Positions 26,606 through 35,634 of a stretch of DNA of 64,000 bases are shown here, in pieces. Every line of letters begins with the position of its first letter. The stretch's first letter is position 1. The stretch is from Glutamicibacter ardleyensis (lineage in GTDB: Bacteria > Actinomycetota > Actinomycetes > Actinomycetales > Micrococcaceae): assembly GCF_014644555.1 (NCBI RefSeq), contig NZ_BMKX01000007.1, positions 62,001 to 126,000 on the forward strand, given 5' to 3'. Position numbers and translations under genes: made by a program. The notes under the pieces were generated by a model that searched no databases, was not told where the DNA came from, and saw only the letters and a list, made by a program, of their open reading frames with translations.

Positions 26606-27699
26606 GCACCCACCGCGACAGGGACCGGTAGCACGCTAACGACCACCCGATCACCGGGTAAAAACTCTTCAGAAGCTTCGTGCTGTACTGCAATTTCGGA
26701 TTTTGGGGCCGCGAGGCGCACCAGGGTGCGCCGAAGGGATCCAAGGAATCCTGAAGAAATCACCACACCGTCCAATGCTGGTCCGATATTTTCACCGGCA
26801 CGGAGAATTCGCAAATGTTCGGGACGTACAAAGGCGGTGACCGCTTGCCCGACCTTTGCATTCCCCATCTTGGCAACCGGAATACTCTGCCCGTGGACCA
26901 GCACGTGCTGGTCATCTTCAATTAGACCCGGAAGTTTGTTTGAAATTCCCACAAAGTCAGCCACAAAGGCGGAGACGGGGTGGCGGTAAATCTCTTGAGG
27001 GGTGTCGAATTGCTCAATTCTTCCCTGATTCATCACCGCCACACGGTCCGAGATCGCGAGTGCTTCTTCCTGATCGTGAGTCACGAATACCGTGGTGATG
27101 CCCAGATCGGTGACGATTGCGCGAATTTGTTCACGAAGTCGCACCCGCACTTTAGCGTCCAACGCGGACAGCGGTTCGTCCAGCAATAGCGCGCGAGGTC
27201 GGGTAACCAGCGCACGAGCTAGAGCCACACGCTGTTGTTGACCTCCAGAAAGCTGCGCGGCAAAGCGATCGTCAAAACCGCTCAGCCCCACAAGTTCCAG
27301 GGATTCTGCCACTCGCTGTCGGCGAACGGACGCCGAAATCTTGCGCATCCGTAAACCAAACTCCACATTCTTCTGTACTGTCATGTGCGGAAATAGAGAG
27401 TAGGCCTGAAAAACCATCCCAATATCGCGTTTGTTGACCGGAATTCCCGAAACGTCCTGCCCATCAATGAGTACACTGCCCGAAGTGACGTCTTCAAGGC
27501 CAGCCAAACAGCGCAACGCAGTGGTTTTCCCACAACCCGAAGGCCCTAGGAGACAAACTAGTTCACCGGGTTTCAAGCTCAGGTCTACCGAGTGTAGAAC
27601 CGTTGCCTGCCCGTAATCCTTGCGAACTTGCAACAGCGCAATACCACTGGGAGCTGCCGGCGTGGGAGTTGGACTCGGAACAGCGAAACTATGCGACAT
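26602..27699 (-). CDS. ABC importer ATP-binding protein (PotA/FbpC type)
   Basis: Cytoplasmic ATPase of 365 residues energising the adjacent importer. Walker A GPSGCGKTT, signature LSGGQQQRVALARAL, Walker B LLLDEPLSALD and the H-loop VFVTHDQEEA are all present. A C-terminal TOBE domain (about 285-362) is typical of spermidine/putrescine, iron or phosphonate importers. The start overlaps the permease stop by 11 bases with AAGGA upstream. Last gene of a four-gene operon. Confidence 0.94.
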   Translation of the reverse strand: MSHSFAVPSPTPTPAAPSGIALLQVRKDYGQATVLHSVDLSLKPGELVCLLGPSGCGKTTALRCLAGLEDVTSGSVLIDGQDVSGIPVNKRDIGMVFQAYSLFPHMTVQKNVEFGLRMRKISASVRRQRVAESLELVGLSGFDDRFAAQLSGGQQQRVALARALVTRPRALLLDEPLSALDAKVRVRLREQIRAIVTDLGITTVFVTHDQEEALAISDRVAVMNQGRIEQFDTPQEIYRHPVSAFVADFVGISNKLPGLIEDDQHVLVHGQSIPVAKMGNAKVGQAVTAFVRPEHLRILRAGENIGPALDGVVISSGFLGSLRRTLVRLAAPKSEIAVQHEASEEFLPGDRVVVSVLPVPVAVGA

Positions 27700-28525
27700 A
27701 AGATTTTTCCTTGGCTGAAGGCGTGCGTACTTTACTGTTCCGGATTCTGGAGCCGGCTCCAGAAACTGTAGCGAGCAAAACGAACATGATGATCAATGAC
27801 AACAGTGAAACGAGCACGGCGATGAACGGGTTCGTTTGAGAGATCTGGAGCAACCCCGTCTGAAAGGTCGTCCGGCTAAGCAACGAAGACACCGTAAATT
27901 CGCCCATCACGATCGCAATCGTCAATAGTGAGGCCGAAAGTAGACCACGGCGTAGCCCCGGAATAAGTACTCTGGTGAACACCGCAAACCAAGTTGCTCC
28001 TAAAGACCTCGCAGCCTCGCTTAGTACCCGTGCGTCCATTCCCTGCAGATCTGCCATGATCGCCCGATAGGTGAAGGGCAACACCAAAACACCATAGGCA
28101 AGAAACAGCGTCCATTCCCCAGAACCTAAACTTTTGCCTAACAGCCGATAAATCGGCGCAAAGCCCACAACTAATGCAATCGCCGGAATGGCGATGGGTA
28201 GCACCGTGAGCAGATCAAGGATTCGTTCAAACTTTGGGAAGCGAAGATGAACCCAGATAATAGTTGGGGCAAAAACTCCAAGCACTAACACCAACGTGAG
28301 CCCACTGAGCACCGCTGAATTGCTCAGCCCGTTGGCTAGCACACGATACTGACGGCTATCGCCGATTTCTCCCAACGCAAGCCAGTGCTCAAAGCTATAA
28401 CCTCCACCCGGTGAGCGCAGCGTAAATTCGGTCATGGCAAACAGCGGAATCAAAAAGATCAGGGTGACGCCCCAGAGAATCACGCGACGCAGCCATTTCT
28501 GCGGTGGAGTTGCTACACGACTCAT
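27689..28525 (-). CDS. ABC importer permease 2
   Basis: Inner-membrane permease of about 278 residues with six hydrophobic segments. The binding-protein-dependent EAA loop is visible as LSEAARSLGATWFAVFTRVLIPGLRRGLLSA (split by its conserved Gly). It follows the PotC/FbpB-type permease pattern. ATG 28525 forms an ATGA overlap with the upstream permease stop and has AAGGTGG before it; a GTG nine bases earlier is possible. Confidence 0.9.
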   Translation of the reverse strand: MSRVATPPQKWLRRVILWGVTLIFLIPLFAMTEFTLRSPGGGYSFEHWLALGEIGDSRQYRVLANGLSNSAVLSGLTLVLVLGVFAPTIIWVHLRFPKFERILDLLTVLPIAIPAIALVVGFAPIYRLLGKSLGSGEWTLFLAYGVLVLPFTYRAIMADLQGMDARVLSEAARSLGATWFAVFTRVLIPGLRRGLLSASLLTIAIVMGEFTVSSLLSRTTFQTGLLQISQTNPFIAVLVSLLSLIIMFVLLATVSGAGSRIRNSKVRTPSAKEKSYVA

Positions 28526-29415
28526 TGTTGCCACCTTGCCGCTCGTTTCATCAACGCGCTGTAAAGCACCATCGCAACCGCCATGACGACGATCATGCCC
28601 AAAGCCAGCACACCGGCAGAATTTGCGTTTGAGGCGCCGGTTTCACCAATCAAGGCTGCCCTGATCTGCAATGGCACAATTTGTGCACCCTGGCTGATCA
28701 GCGCTGCAGCTGTGGCATACGAGGAGAAAGAATTCGCAAACAAGAGCAACAGGGCACCCAAGAACGAGGGCGCAAGCACCGGGAAGCCGATGTGCCGCCA
28801 GTATTGGCATTTATTGGCACCCAAGGTGGCGCTCGCCTCCACCCATTGCGGACGAAGCCGTTCAATAGCTGGAAAGAAGGTAATGACCATCAAAGGAATC
28901 TGGAAGTACAGGTACGGACCAATCAGGCCCGGCAGCTGATATAACCAGACACCGTTGGCATAAATATCAAAGTTCAATGTTTCCTGCATCCACAGGCGAA
29001 GAATGCTTTGCGCACCCATGGTCGCAATGAATGCGAATGCAAGCATCACACCGCCAAACTGGGCCAGTACCGAGGAAGCGGCGTCCACCATCCGGCGTAC
29101 CGCACTGTCCTGATTCACCCCGGTTAGCGCCCAGCACACCAGTGCCCCGGCCACTGCGCCAACCACAGCGGTTAGTGCGCTGAGCCCGGCCGAGGCCCCG
29201 AAGGTGTCCCAGACGGCAGGGTTTGAATACACCGAGAAGTTGGCGAGCGTAAATTTTCCTTGCCCGTCTCTAAACCCGCTACCCACCGCCAAGACCGTGG
29301 GTAACCCGAGGAACGCGAGGATGTAGACGCTGAACGGGGCCAGCCCCAGCCATGCGAATTTTCGTTTCAGTGAGAACCATTGCTCCTTGGATCCATGAAT
29401 TTTTCTGTTTGGCAA
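28522..29415 (-). CDS. ABC importer permease 1
   Basis: Inner-membrane permease of 297 residues with six hydrophobic segments after a charged N-terminus. The EAA loop is seen as VEASATLGANKCQYWRHIGFPVLAPSFLGA. It should pair with the second permease as a heterodimer. The only plausible start in this frame is TTG 29415, three bases after the binding-protein stop, with a poor ribosome-binding site, so translation is probably coupled. Confidence 0.88.
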   Translation of the reverse strand: MPNRKIHGSKEQWFSLKRKFAWLGLAPFSVYILAFLGLPTVLAVGSGFRDGQGKFTLANFSVYSNPAVWDTFGASAGLSALTAVVGAVAGALVCWALTGVNQDSAVRRMVDAASSVLAQFGGVMLAFAFIATMGAQSILRLWMQETLNFDIYANGVWLYQLPGLIGPYLYFQIPLMVITFFPAIERLRPQWVEASATLGANKCQYWRHIGFPVLAPSFLGALLLLFANSFSSYATAAALISQGAQIVPLQIRAALIGETGASNANSAGVLALGMIVVMAVAMVLYSALMKRAARWQQ

Positions 29416-29418
29416 CGA

Positions 29419-30546
29419 CTACTTTGTCAGCGCCGACCAGCGCTCGGTCAGCAATTTATTTGCAGCGTCGGTGTCATCCACGGTTGGGGTGATCCAATCA
29501 GCGGAAGTTGTGCCGAAGGTTGCACCATCAAGCAGAGCCTGGTCAACGGCGCCCGATTCCTTCAGCGCATCCACACGCACAGGAACCGAATTGCCCTCGA
29601 GGAACAACTGCTGGGCTTCGTCCGAGAAAATCCATTCCTGCCACAGTCGCGCAGCGGCTGGATGCGGGGCATCATTGCTGATCGCCTCGTTGTAAAAGGA
29701 GACGTAAGCAGCTCCGGGGATGATAGTGGTCTTAAAATCAGACTTCCCTGAGGCAGCTGCGATGTTGTTGAAGGACCAGTCGAAGACAACCGGGGTTTCA
29801 CCCGACGCGATGGTGGCCGGGGTTGGGTCAACGGTGAGGAAGTTTCCTGCATCCTTCAACTTCTGCATCCAGTCAATACCCGCTCCAAAGTCTGCAACGC
29901 TTCCACCTGAGAGTGCCGAGATATTACCCACGGCAGCGAATGCCGCGCCAGCTTGGGTAGGGTCACCGTTCAGGGCCACGGCCCCGCGGTACATTTCGCC
30001 AAGCAGGTCATCAAGCTTCTTTGGCTCTTCGATGCGTGAGGAGTCATAGCCAACGGACATAATGCCCGTGTAGTTATTCACCCAAAGCCCTTCGGTGTCT
30101 TTATTGCCTTCAGGAATCGAGTCCCAGGTTTTGACCTTGTATGGGGCAAACTTATCGGTATTCGCCAAAGCCACAGCGGCACCCAGATCAAAAACGTCCG
30201 GGGCGGTGTCTTGACCGGCCTGGTTTTCGGCTGCCTGAATTTCCTCGGCAGAAGAAGCATTCGGGTTGGCCGAGTTGACGGTGATGTCGTATTTGTCTTC
30301 AAATCCGGTGATGATTGCCCCGTAGTTCGCCCAATCTTCAGGTAGAGCGATGACGTTGAGCTCTCCTTCTTCTTGAGCTGCGGAAACAAGGGCATCGAGC
30401 CCACCAAAGTCGGCGGCACTGGTCGCGGTGCTCGCATCAACGCCGTTGCCCGCTACAGCGGTTGCCGGTGGTTCAGCAGAGCAGGCGGCGAGCGTTGCAG
30501 ATAAAGAAAGCACTACCGACGCTGAAAGCAATGAACGAAACTTCAT
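29419..30546 (-). CDS. ABC importer substrate-binding lipoprotein
   Basis: Extracytoplasmic binding protein of 375 residues. Signal peptide with lipobox LAAC (Cys near 20). The body matches the polyamine/iron/phosphonate-type binding proteins (ELNVIALPEDWANYGAIITGFEDKY, then PDVFDLGAA, and a DWSFNN segment), but the ligand is not deducible. ATG 30546 is chosen over upstream starts because it gives the signal peptide and has a GGAG upstream. First gene of the importer operon. Confidence 0.9.
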   Translation of the reverse strand: MKFRSLLSASVVLSLSATLAACSAEPPATAVAGNGVDASTATSAADFGGLDALVSAAQEEGELNVIALPEDWANYGAIITGFEDKYDITVNSANPNASSAEEIQAAENQAGQDTAPDVFDLGAAVALANTDKFAPYKVKTWDSIPEGNKDTEGLWVNNYTGIMSVGYDSSRIEEPKKLDDLLGEMYRGAVALNGDPTQAGAAFAAVGNISALSGGSVADFGAGIDWMQKLKDAGNFLTVDPTPATIASGETPVVFDWSFNNIAAASGKSDFKTTIIPGAAYVSFYNEAISNDAPHPAAARLWQEWIFSDEAQQLFLEGNSVPVRVDALKESGAVDQALLDGATFGTTSADWITPTVDDTDAANKLLTERWSALTK

Positions 30547-30637
30547 AAGAATGGATCTCCTCAAGAGACGCACTTGTTTTAGGTGCGCGATTACTAGCAA
30601 AAGTTGGACAGATTTGCCCGGAAACCTTGATACAAGT

Positions 30638-30667
30638 TGACCGTAGCCATCGAACCTTGCTATTCAG
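30638..30667 (+). promoter_or_regulatory. Possible promoter of the poly-Asp protein/kinase/regulator operon
   Basis: TTGACC (30638-30643) and TATTCA (30662-30667) with an 18-bp spacer. The implied leader to ATG 30826 is about 150 bases, which is long. Two TCTCAT elements 11 bp apart (30787-30792, 30798-30803) lie just before the gene. Confidence 0.35.
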
Positions 30668-30825
30668 AGTGCCCATGTTGAACTACCTGCTACGAGAAGG
30701 TAACGAGGAGAAAAACAATCCGAATGGATGAACCTTCAAGTTCAGCGAGGCGAGTCGCTAATGCCGAACTTGCAACGCGCGCCGGTTCTCATCTTCGTCT
30801 CATTTGCCTCGGACACAATGGTGGT

Positions 30826-31243
<418 letters not shown>

Positions 31244-31257
<14 letters not shown>

Positions 31258-32689
31258 ACGCTCATGGTCCATCCGTGCGCGGGTGCTCACCGGAATGCTG
31301 CTGGTTGTGGGACTGGCGTTGCTCTGCGCGGGGGCCGCCAGTTTCGCGGTTCAACGTCATGAATTGAACGAGCGAATCGATGACTCGTTATCACGCACCG
31401 TGCAGGAATTTGGGGTGCTCACCGAAACCGGGGTGGATCCTCGAACGCTGAAACGCTTTGAAAAAGCCGAAGATCTGCTCTACACCGCCATGCAACGCAC
31501 GTTGCCATCCCGGCATCAAGGCATGCTGGGACTAGCCGATGGTGACGTCCGCTGGACCGCACCCGAAGTAGTGGAATTACGGCTCGAAGATGACCCTGAA
31601 TTTCTCCAGTGGGCGCAACAGAGCAAAACAGATAGCCATATCCACCTAGGCACCGTCACCACCGAAATCACTACCTATCGGGCGGTGGTAGTTCCCGTGC
31701 AGCTTCCGGAAGACCCCAAATCGAGCGCCTTCGTCCTCGCCTATGATTATCACGCCGAGGCACGCGCCAATGACCGTAATATCTCGATATTTACGGCCGT
31801 AGGGTTCCTCGTCATGGCGCTGGCGGCGGGCGCCTCTTGGTTGGTCGTCAACCGGACACTGGAACCGATCCGACGACTGCAAACCACCGCACACCAGATC
31901 TCGGAAAGTGACCTGTCTCGGCGTATTGAAGTCACCGGAAACGATGAATTCGCCGAGTTGACGGTGACCATCAATGAGATGCTCGACCGTTTAGAAGACT
32001 CGCTCAAGTCACAACGACAGCTACTGGACGATGTTGGACATGAGCTACGTACACCGGTAACCATCGTCAGTGGACATCTTGAACTAATGGATGAAAATGA
32101 TCCAGAAGACGTCACGCAGAGCAAAGACATTGCCTTGGACGAGATGAGTCGCATGTCCCTACTCATTAACGACTTAGTAATGCTCGCTAAATCAAACCGG
32201 ACTGACTTCATCCAGCCAGCACCCACGGAAGTGGGCGCTCTACTAGATGAGATTTTGGACAAAGCCCGTGGCTTAGGTGACCGGCACTGGCGCATAGATT
32301 ACCGCTGCGAATCTACCGTCACCCTCGACCAGACCCGCATTACCCAGGCGATGTTACAGCTCTGCGCTAACGCCATGAAGTTTTCCTCCGCTGGCACTCG
32401 CATCGGTTTGGGCAACGAAATACTGAGAGACGGACACGGTGAGACGTTGTTGCGTTGGTGGGTCTCGGATAACGGCGTAGGAATCCAGCCCGAAGATATC
32501 GAACGAATCTTTGAGCGCTTTGGGCGTGGAAAGAACTCGGTGCGCTCGGACGGTTCCGGTCTGGGGTTAAACATTGTTTCGGCCATAGCCACGGCCCATG
32601 GCGGTAGCGTCTGGGTAGATGCTGAGCCTGGGAAGGGCTCCACCTTCTATATCGATATCCCACTGACAAAACGAGGTACCGAAGTATGA
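31244..32689 (+). CDS. Sensor histidine kinase, OmpR-type partner
   Basis: Membrane kinase of 481 residues. TM1 (about 15-37), an extracytoplasmic sensor region (38-178), TM2 (about 180-203), HAMP (204-256), DHp with phospho-His266 in LLDDVGHELRTPVTIV, and HATPase_c with CANAMKFS, DNGVGI, IFERFGRG and GSGLGLNIV. The sensor region has no recognised fold. The gene overlaps the poly-Asp protein gene by 14 bases and the regulator gene by 4 (ATGA), making a tight three-gene operon. The signal could be phosphate, polyphosphate or a cation, given the neighbours (inference). Confidence 0.93.
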
Positions 32690-33354
32690 GTCGTATCCTG
32701 ATCATTGAAGATGAGCCACGTATTAGTTCATTTGTTGCCAAAGGCCTGCGCGCAGCGGGACTGACTTCTGCTGTGGCCGGTACCGGCCGTGACGGATTTG
32801 ATTTGGCCCTCGAAGGCGACTTTGAGCTGATCATCTTGGATCTTGGGCTACCTGATGAAGACGGTTTCTCGGTGCTCCGACGAATGCGTGCGGCACATAT
32901 TGATTCCCCAGTCATTATTTTGACCGCGCGAGGCAGCGTGGAAGACACCGTCACCGGACTGCAAAATGGCGCCGATGACTATATGGCCAAGCCTTTCCAT
33001 TTTGACGAATTACTAGCCCGCGTGAGGTTACGTCTGCGCACAGAAGATAATGCGAGCGAAGCGTCGGTGCTCAGTCACGAGGATCTCGAAATGGATTTGT
33101 TGCGACGCCGGGTACTCGTGGCAGGAAAGGAAATTGAACTCTCAGCCCGCGAATTTGCGCTGGCCGAAGCCTTCCTGCGCAACCCAGGCCAGGTGCTCAG
33201 CCGCGAACAACTGCTCTCCAGAGTGTGGGGTTACGACTTTGATCCTGGCTCAAATGTGGTGGACGTGTATGTGCGCTACCTACGAAACAAACTTGGCGGG
33301 GAACGCTTCGAAACCGTTCGAGGTGTGGGCTACCGCCTAGCTAGCGCGCGTTAA
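32686..33354 (+). CDS. OmpR/PhoB-family response regulator
   Basis: Regulator of 222 residues. Receiver domain with Glu8/Asp9, phospho-Asp52 in LIILDLGLPDEDG, and the conserved Lys in YMAKPF. The C-terminal winged helix (about 125-222) shows LSAREFALAEAFLRNPGQVLSREQLL and VVDVYVRYLRNKLGG, typical for OmpR/PhoB. It starts with ATGA over the kinase stop. The convergent VTC and DUF4956 genes, with 11-bp-spaced repeats upstream, are plausible targets. Confidence 0.95.
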   Translation: MSRILIIEDEPRISSFVAKGLRAAGLTSAVAGTGRDGFDLALEGDFELIILDLGLPDEDGFSVLRRMRAAHIDSPVIILTARGSVEDTVTGLQNGADDYMAKPFHFDELLARVRLRLRTEDNASEASVLSHEDLEMDLLRRRVLVAGKEIELSAREFALAEAFLRNPGQVLSREQLLSRVWGYDFDPGSNVVDVYVRYLRNKLGGERFETVRGVGYRLASAR

Positions 33355-33355
33355 A

Positions 33356-33392
33356 CAAGCATTTCCCCGAGATATTCTCGGGGAAATGCTTG
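33356..33392. terminator. Bidirectional terminator between regulator and VTC genes
   Basis: A perfect 17-bp stem (33356-33372 with 33376-33392), arms beginning CAAGCATTTCCCCGAGA, and a 3-base loop. It starts one base after the regulator stop and ends ten bases before the VTC stop. Confidence 0.8.
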
Positions 33393-33402
33393 CCTAGGAG
33401 AT

Positions 33403-34248
33403 CTAACTACGGACCATCGACCAGGGGCGCGTCGGGTGTGACACCGGGCCATGGCGCGTTCCGAAGCGTTGGGCCAAGAGTCGACTCCAGCGGTTGGCTG
33501 GGAGCTGAGGATGTAGCAATGCTATCCCGATACAGTACTTGGACATGCTGACCTCACGAATACCTAGTTCAGCAAGCGCCCGGTCGGAGACCCCACGGCC
33601 GTCTGCGGATTTGGTTTCCACCACTATCAGGTCCGGTCCTGCGATCTGTTTTTCATCGTTTGCGTAGTTCAATTCCACGTCGCAGGTGACTCGTTCACCG
33701 TCAATGGGATTCACGAATGTCGCTCGGGTGTAGGTGCTATCAAGGACCGCTGACAACGGTGGCGCTTCTTCGCCATATTCGCTGGCCAATACCTGGTCTA
33801 GGAATTCACGATTCTCTTCGCTGAGTTCACCGGCTTGCTCTGGCGCTTGTTCCACACGGTGTTTCACCGTTGCTCCACGGAGTCCTTTAGTTTTTATTTC
33901 AAACATCGACAGTCCGGTATCCGCGTATGTGCGGGAGCGGACCTTATAGCGTCGGCGACGCCCTTGGCGGTGGGCACGATACTGTTCAAAATCCTCGGTA
34001 TCGAAGTACACAGACTCATAACGAAAGGTTCGTAGTCCGTCGATTTCCATGATTTTAAACTGATCCCCCAGCCGTTCAGACAATGCGGTGAACTCTTCTG
34101 GCGTCAGCAAAAATTTACGGTCCACACGAGTTTGCAATGCGGCTTCCGAGATCACCTCGGCTAGTCCGATTGGTGCTCGATCTACAACAGCATCTTCTAA
34201 GACCTCACGGGATAGCGAAGCCATCGCTTGCGCGGTCATTTCGACCAC
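33403..34248 (-). CDS. VTC-domain polyphosphate polymerase-like protein
   Basis: Cytoplasmic protein of 281 residues with the VTC fold (triphosphate-tunnel family, PF09359). The tunnel residues are visible: RVDRKFLL, FRYESVYFDT, the basic run HRQGRRRRYKVRSR, FEIKTKG, KHRVEQ and a late VVETKS. In yeast Vtc4 this domain makes polyphosphate from ATP; bacterial members are usually paired with DUF4956 as here. Its start overlaps the DUF4956 stop by 13 bases. Enzymatic activity is inferred from family. Confidence 0.83.
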   Translation of the reverse strand: MVEMTAQAMASLSREVLEDAVVDRAPIGLAEVISEAALQTRVDRKFLLTPEEFTALSERLGDQFKIMEIDGLRTFRYESVYFDTEDFEQYRAHRQGRRRRYKVRSRTYADTGLSMFEIKTKGLRGATVKHRVEQAPEQAGELSEENREFLDQVLASEYGEEAPPLSAVLDSTYTRATFVNPIDGERVTCDVELNYANDEKQIAGPDLIVVETKSADGRGVSDRALAELGIREVSMSKYCIGIALLHPQLPANRWSRLLAQRFGTRHGPVSHPTRPWSMVRS

Positions 34249-34889
34249 GACTCCTGTTTAGCCTCAGTTGCCGAAATTGGCGAGGCTTTTGCTAGCTCAT
34301 AGGTACCACCGGACTCCACCGGCTGCTGCTGTGGTTTGATGTGCTTATTGGTCCGGAAGCGGACATCCACAATAGTCAGGTCACGGACCATGTCCAGTTC
34401 AACAACCACGGTGCGCAGTACCTTCGCGTTGAGCAGATCTTCTAGCGCAGCCACCAGATCTGGCTTTTGCGCATAAGCTTTCTCTAAAGTCACCGTCTGG
34501 CGTTCGGTGCGCGGTGCAAAACTTGGGTGGTCTGCCACATACATTACGAGCACCAAGGCGGCGGTAGCCGACGGCGCCAACCAGGCCGGGTCCGGATGCA
34601 GTCCATTAACCAGACCAATGGCAAGAGAGATGAAGTAGTAAGCGACTTCTTCTTGCGTCAGAGTATCGGAACGTAGTCGAATAATCGACAAAATACCGAA
34701 GAGACCCAGCCCAAGCCCCATCCCCGCTCCACTGCCTGAAAGCAACATGGTGACCGCAAAAATACCCATGCTCAGCGCAACGTAAGCCAATACCAAATCA
34801 CGCCTGAAATGCCTGCGAAAATACACGAAGTAAACCAAGATGGTGATGCCGACGATGTTTGAACCTAGAGCCAGCCAGAACGAAAGCAC
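34236..34889 (-). CDS. DUF4956 membrane protein
   Basis: Membrane protein of 217 residues. About four to five N-terminal membrane helices (1-130) include FGILSIIRLRSDTLTQEEVAYYFISLAIGL, the hallmark of DUF4956. A cytoplasmic C-terminal domain (about 135-217) follows. It nearly always accompanies bacterial VTC genes and may help move or anchor polyphosphate, as the membrane part of the yeast VTC complex does (inference). The GTG start at 34889 is preceded by AAGGGAG. Confidence 0.82.
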   Translation of the reverse strand: MLSFWLALGSNIVGITILVYFVYFRRHFRRDLVLAYVALSMGIFAVTMLLSGSGAGMGLGLGLFGILSIIRLRSDTLTQEEVAYYFISLAIGLVNGLHPDPAWLAPSATAALVLVMYVADHPSFAPRTERQTVTLEKAYAQKPDLVAALEDLLNAKVLRTVVVELDMVRDLTIVDVRFRTNKHIKPQQQPVESGGTYELAKASPISATEAKQESWSK

Positions 34890-34929
34890 GGTGGACTCCC
34901 TTCATTGTGATGAGGTGATGATTTGTTCT

Positions 34930-34951
34930 CTCAAATGAACTCTAGGTAAAC
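34930..34951 (-). promoter_or_regulatory. 11-bp direct repeats upstream of DUF4956-VTC, PHO-box-like
   Basis: Minus strand GTTTACCTAGA followed by GTTCATTTGAG: two 11-mers with GTT(T/C)A starts. A third GTTTCA lies 10 bp further upstream (34951-34961). Actinobacterial PhoP binds GTTCACC-type repeats at 11-bp spacing, and OmpR-family regulators in general bind such arrays. Located 41 bp before the start codon. Confidence 0.45.
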
Positions 34952-34961
34952 AATATGAAAC

Positions 34962-35163
34962 TAAAAGTAGAACCTCATGAGAACGCCCTCATATTTCAAT
35001 CATCGGCGCTAAACAGTCCGAACACTGATGTTAATGGTTCAAAGCTCAGCGAGACACAGGTTGGTCAGATGTTTATGCTCGACCCCAAGTGGGCCCTGAA
35101 CGCCGAAAAGTCATGAGGATTGGAGAGTCTTCCACGCACAGCTCTATGGGTCGCGTGCTTTTG
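34962..35163. other. Gene-free stretch upstream of DUF4956
   Basis: The interval between the repeats above and the next terminator has no supported gene. The motif CCTCAT occurs at 34974-34979 and again 14 bp later. Otherwise I see nothing in it. Confidence 0.5.
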
Positions 35164-35164
35164 G

Positions 35165-35205
35165 ACAAAAAATGCGGACGAAAACTTGTAAGTTTTCGTC
35201 CGCAT
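35165..35205 (-). terminator. Rho-independent terminator after DUF3151 gene
   Basis: Perfect 16-bp stem ATGCGGACGAAAACTT (35172-35187) with its complement 35190-35205 and a 2-base spacer. On the minus strand it is followed by a six-T run. It ends the aldolase-DUF3151 operon. Confidence 0.88.
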
Positions 35206-35218
35206 CTTTTGTCAGTTG

Positions 35219-35632
35219 TTACTCGGCTTCGATAGCTGCCTTTGCGCTGGAATCCGAATCGTTGAGGAACTTCTCAATGCGATCCACTTCTTCGCTTTCA
35301 CCAATCGCTGCAGCCGCACGGCCCAGCGCGTAGAGCGAACGCAGAAAGCCGCGGTTTGGCTCATGGCGCCAAGGCACTGGGCCCTGTCCGCGCCATCCAG
35401 CCTTTCGCAGCGAATCCAGGCCACGGTGATAACCCACGCGAGCGAACGCGTAAGAATCCACGGTGCGACCCTCGGCATGAGCCTCGTTGGCGAGCAGAGC
35501 CCAGACCAGCGATGACGATGGGAACTTAGCCGCCAAGTCGATAGCTTCGTCTCCGGCGTCCAGACGCGCAAGCACGTCGGTTTCCTCCGGCAATAGTGTT
35601 TCTGGAATCCCCAGTAGGTTCTCTCCGACCAT
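35219..35632 (-). CDS. DUF3151 domain protein
   Basis: Cytoplasmic actinobacterial protein of 137 residues, all-helical. The DUF3151 hallmarks are present: SSSLVWALLANEAHAEG, YAFARVGYHRGLDSLRKAGWRGQGPVPW and EPNRGFLRSLYALGRAAAAIGE. Function unknown; in actinobacteria it usually follows the class II aldolase gene, as here with a 2-base gap. Confidence 0.88.
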   Translation of the reverse strand: MVGENLLGIPETLLPEETDVLARLDAGDEAIDLAAKFPSSSLVWALLANEAHAEGRTVDSYAFARVGYHRGLDSLRKAGWRGQGPVPWRHEPNRGFLRSLYALGRAAAAIGESEEVDRIEKFLNDSDSSAKAAIEAE

Positions 35633-35634
35633 GT

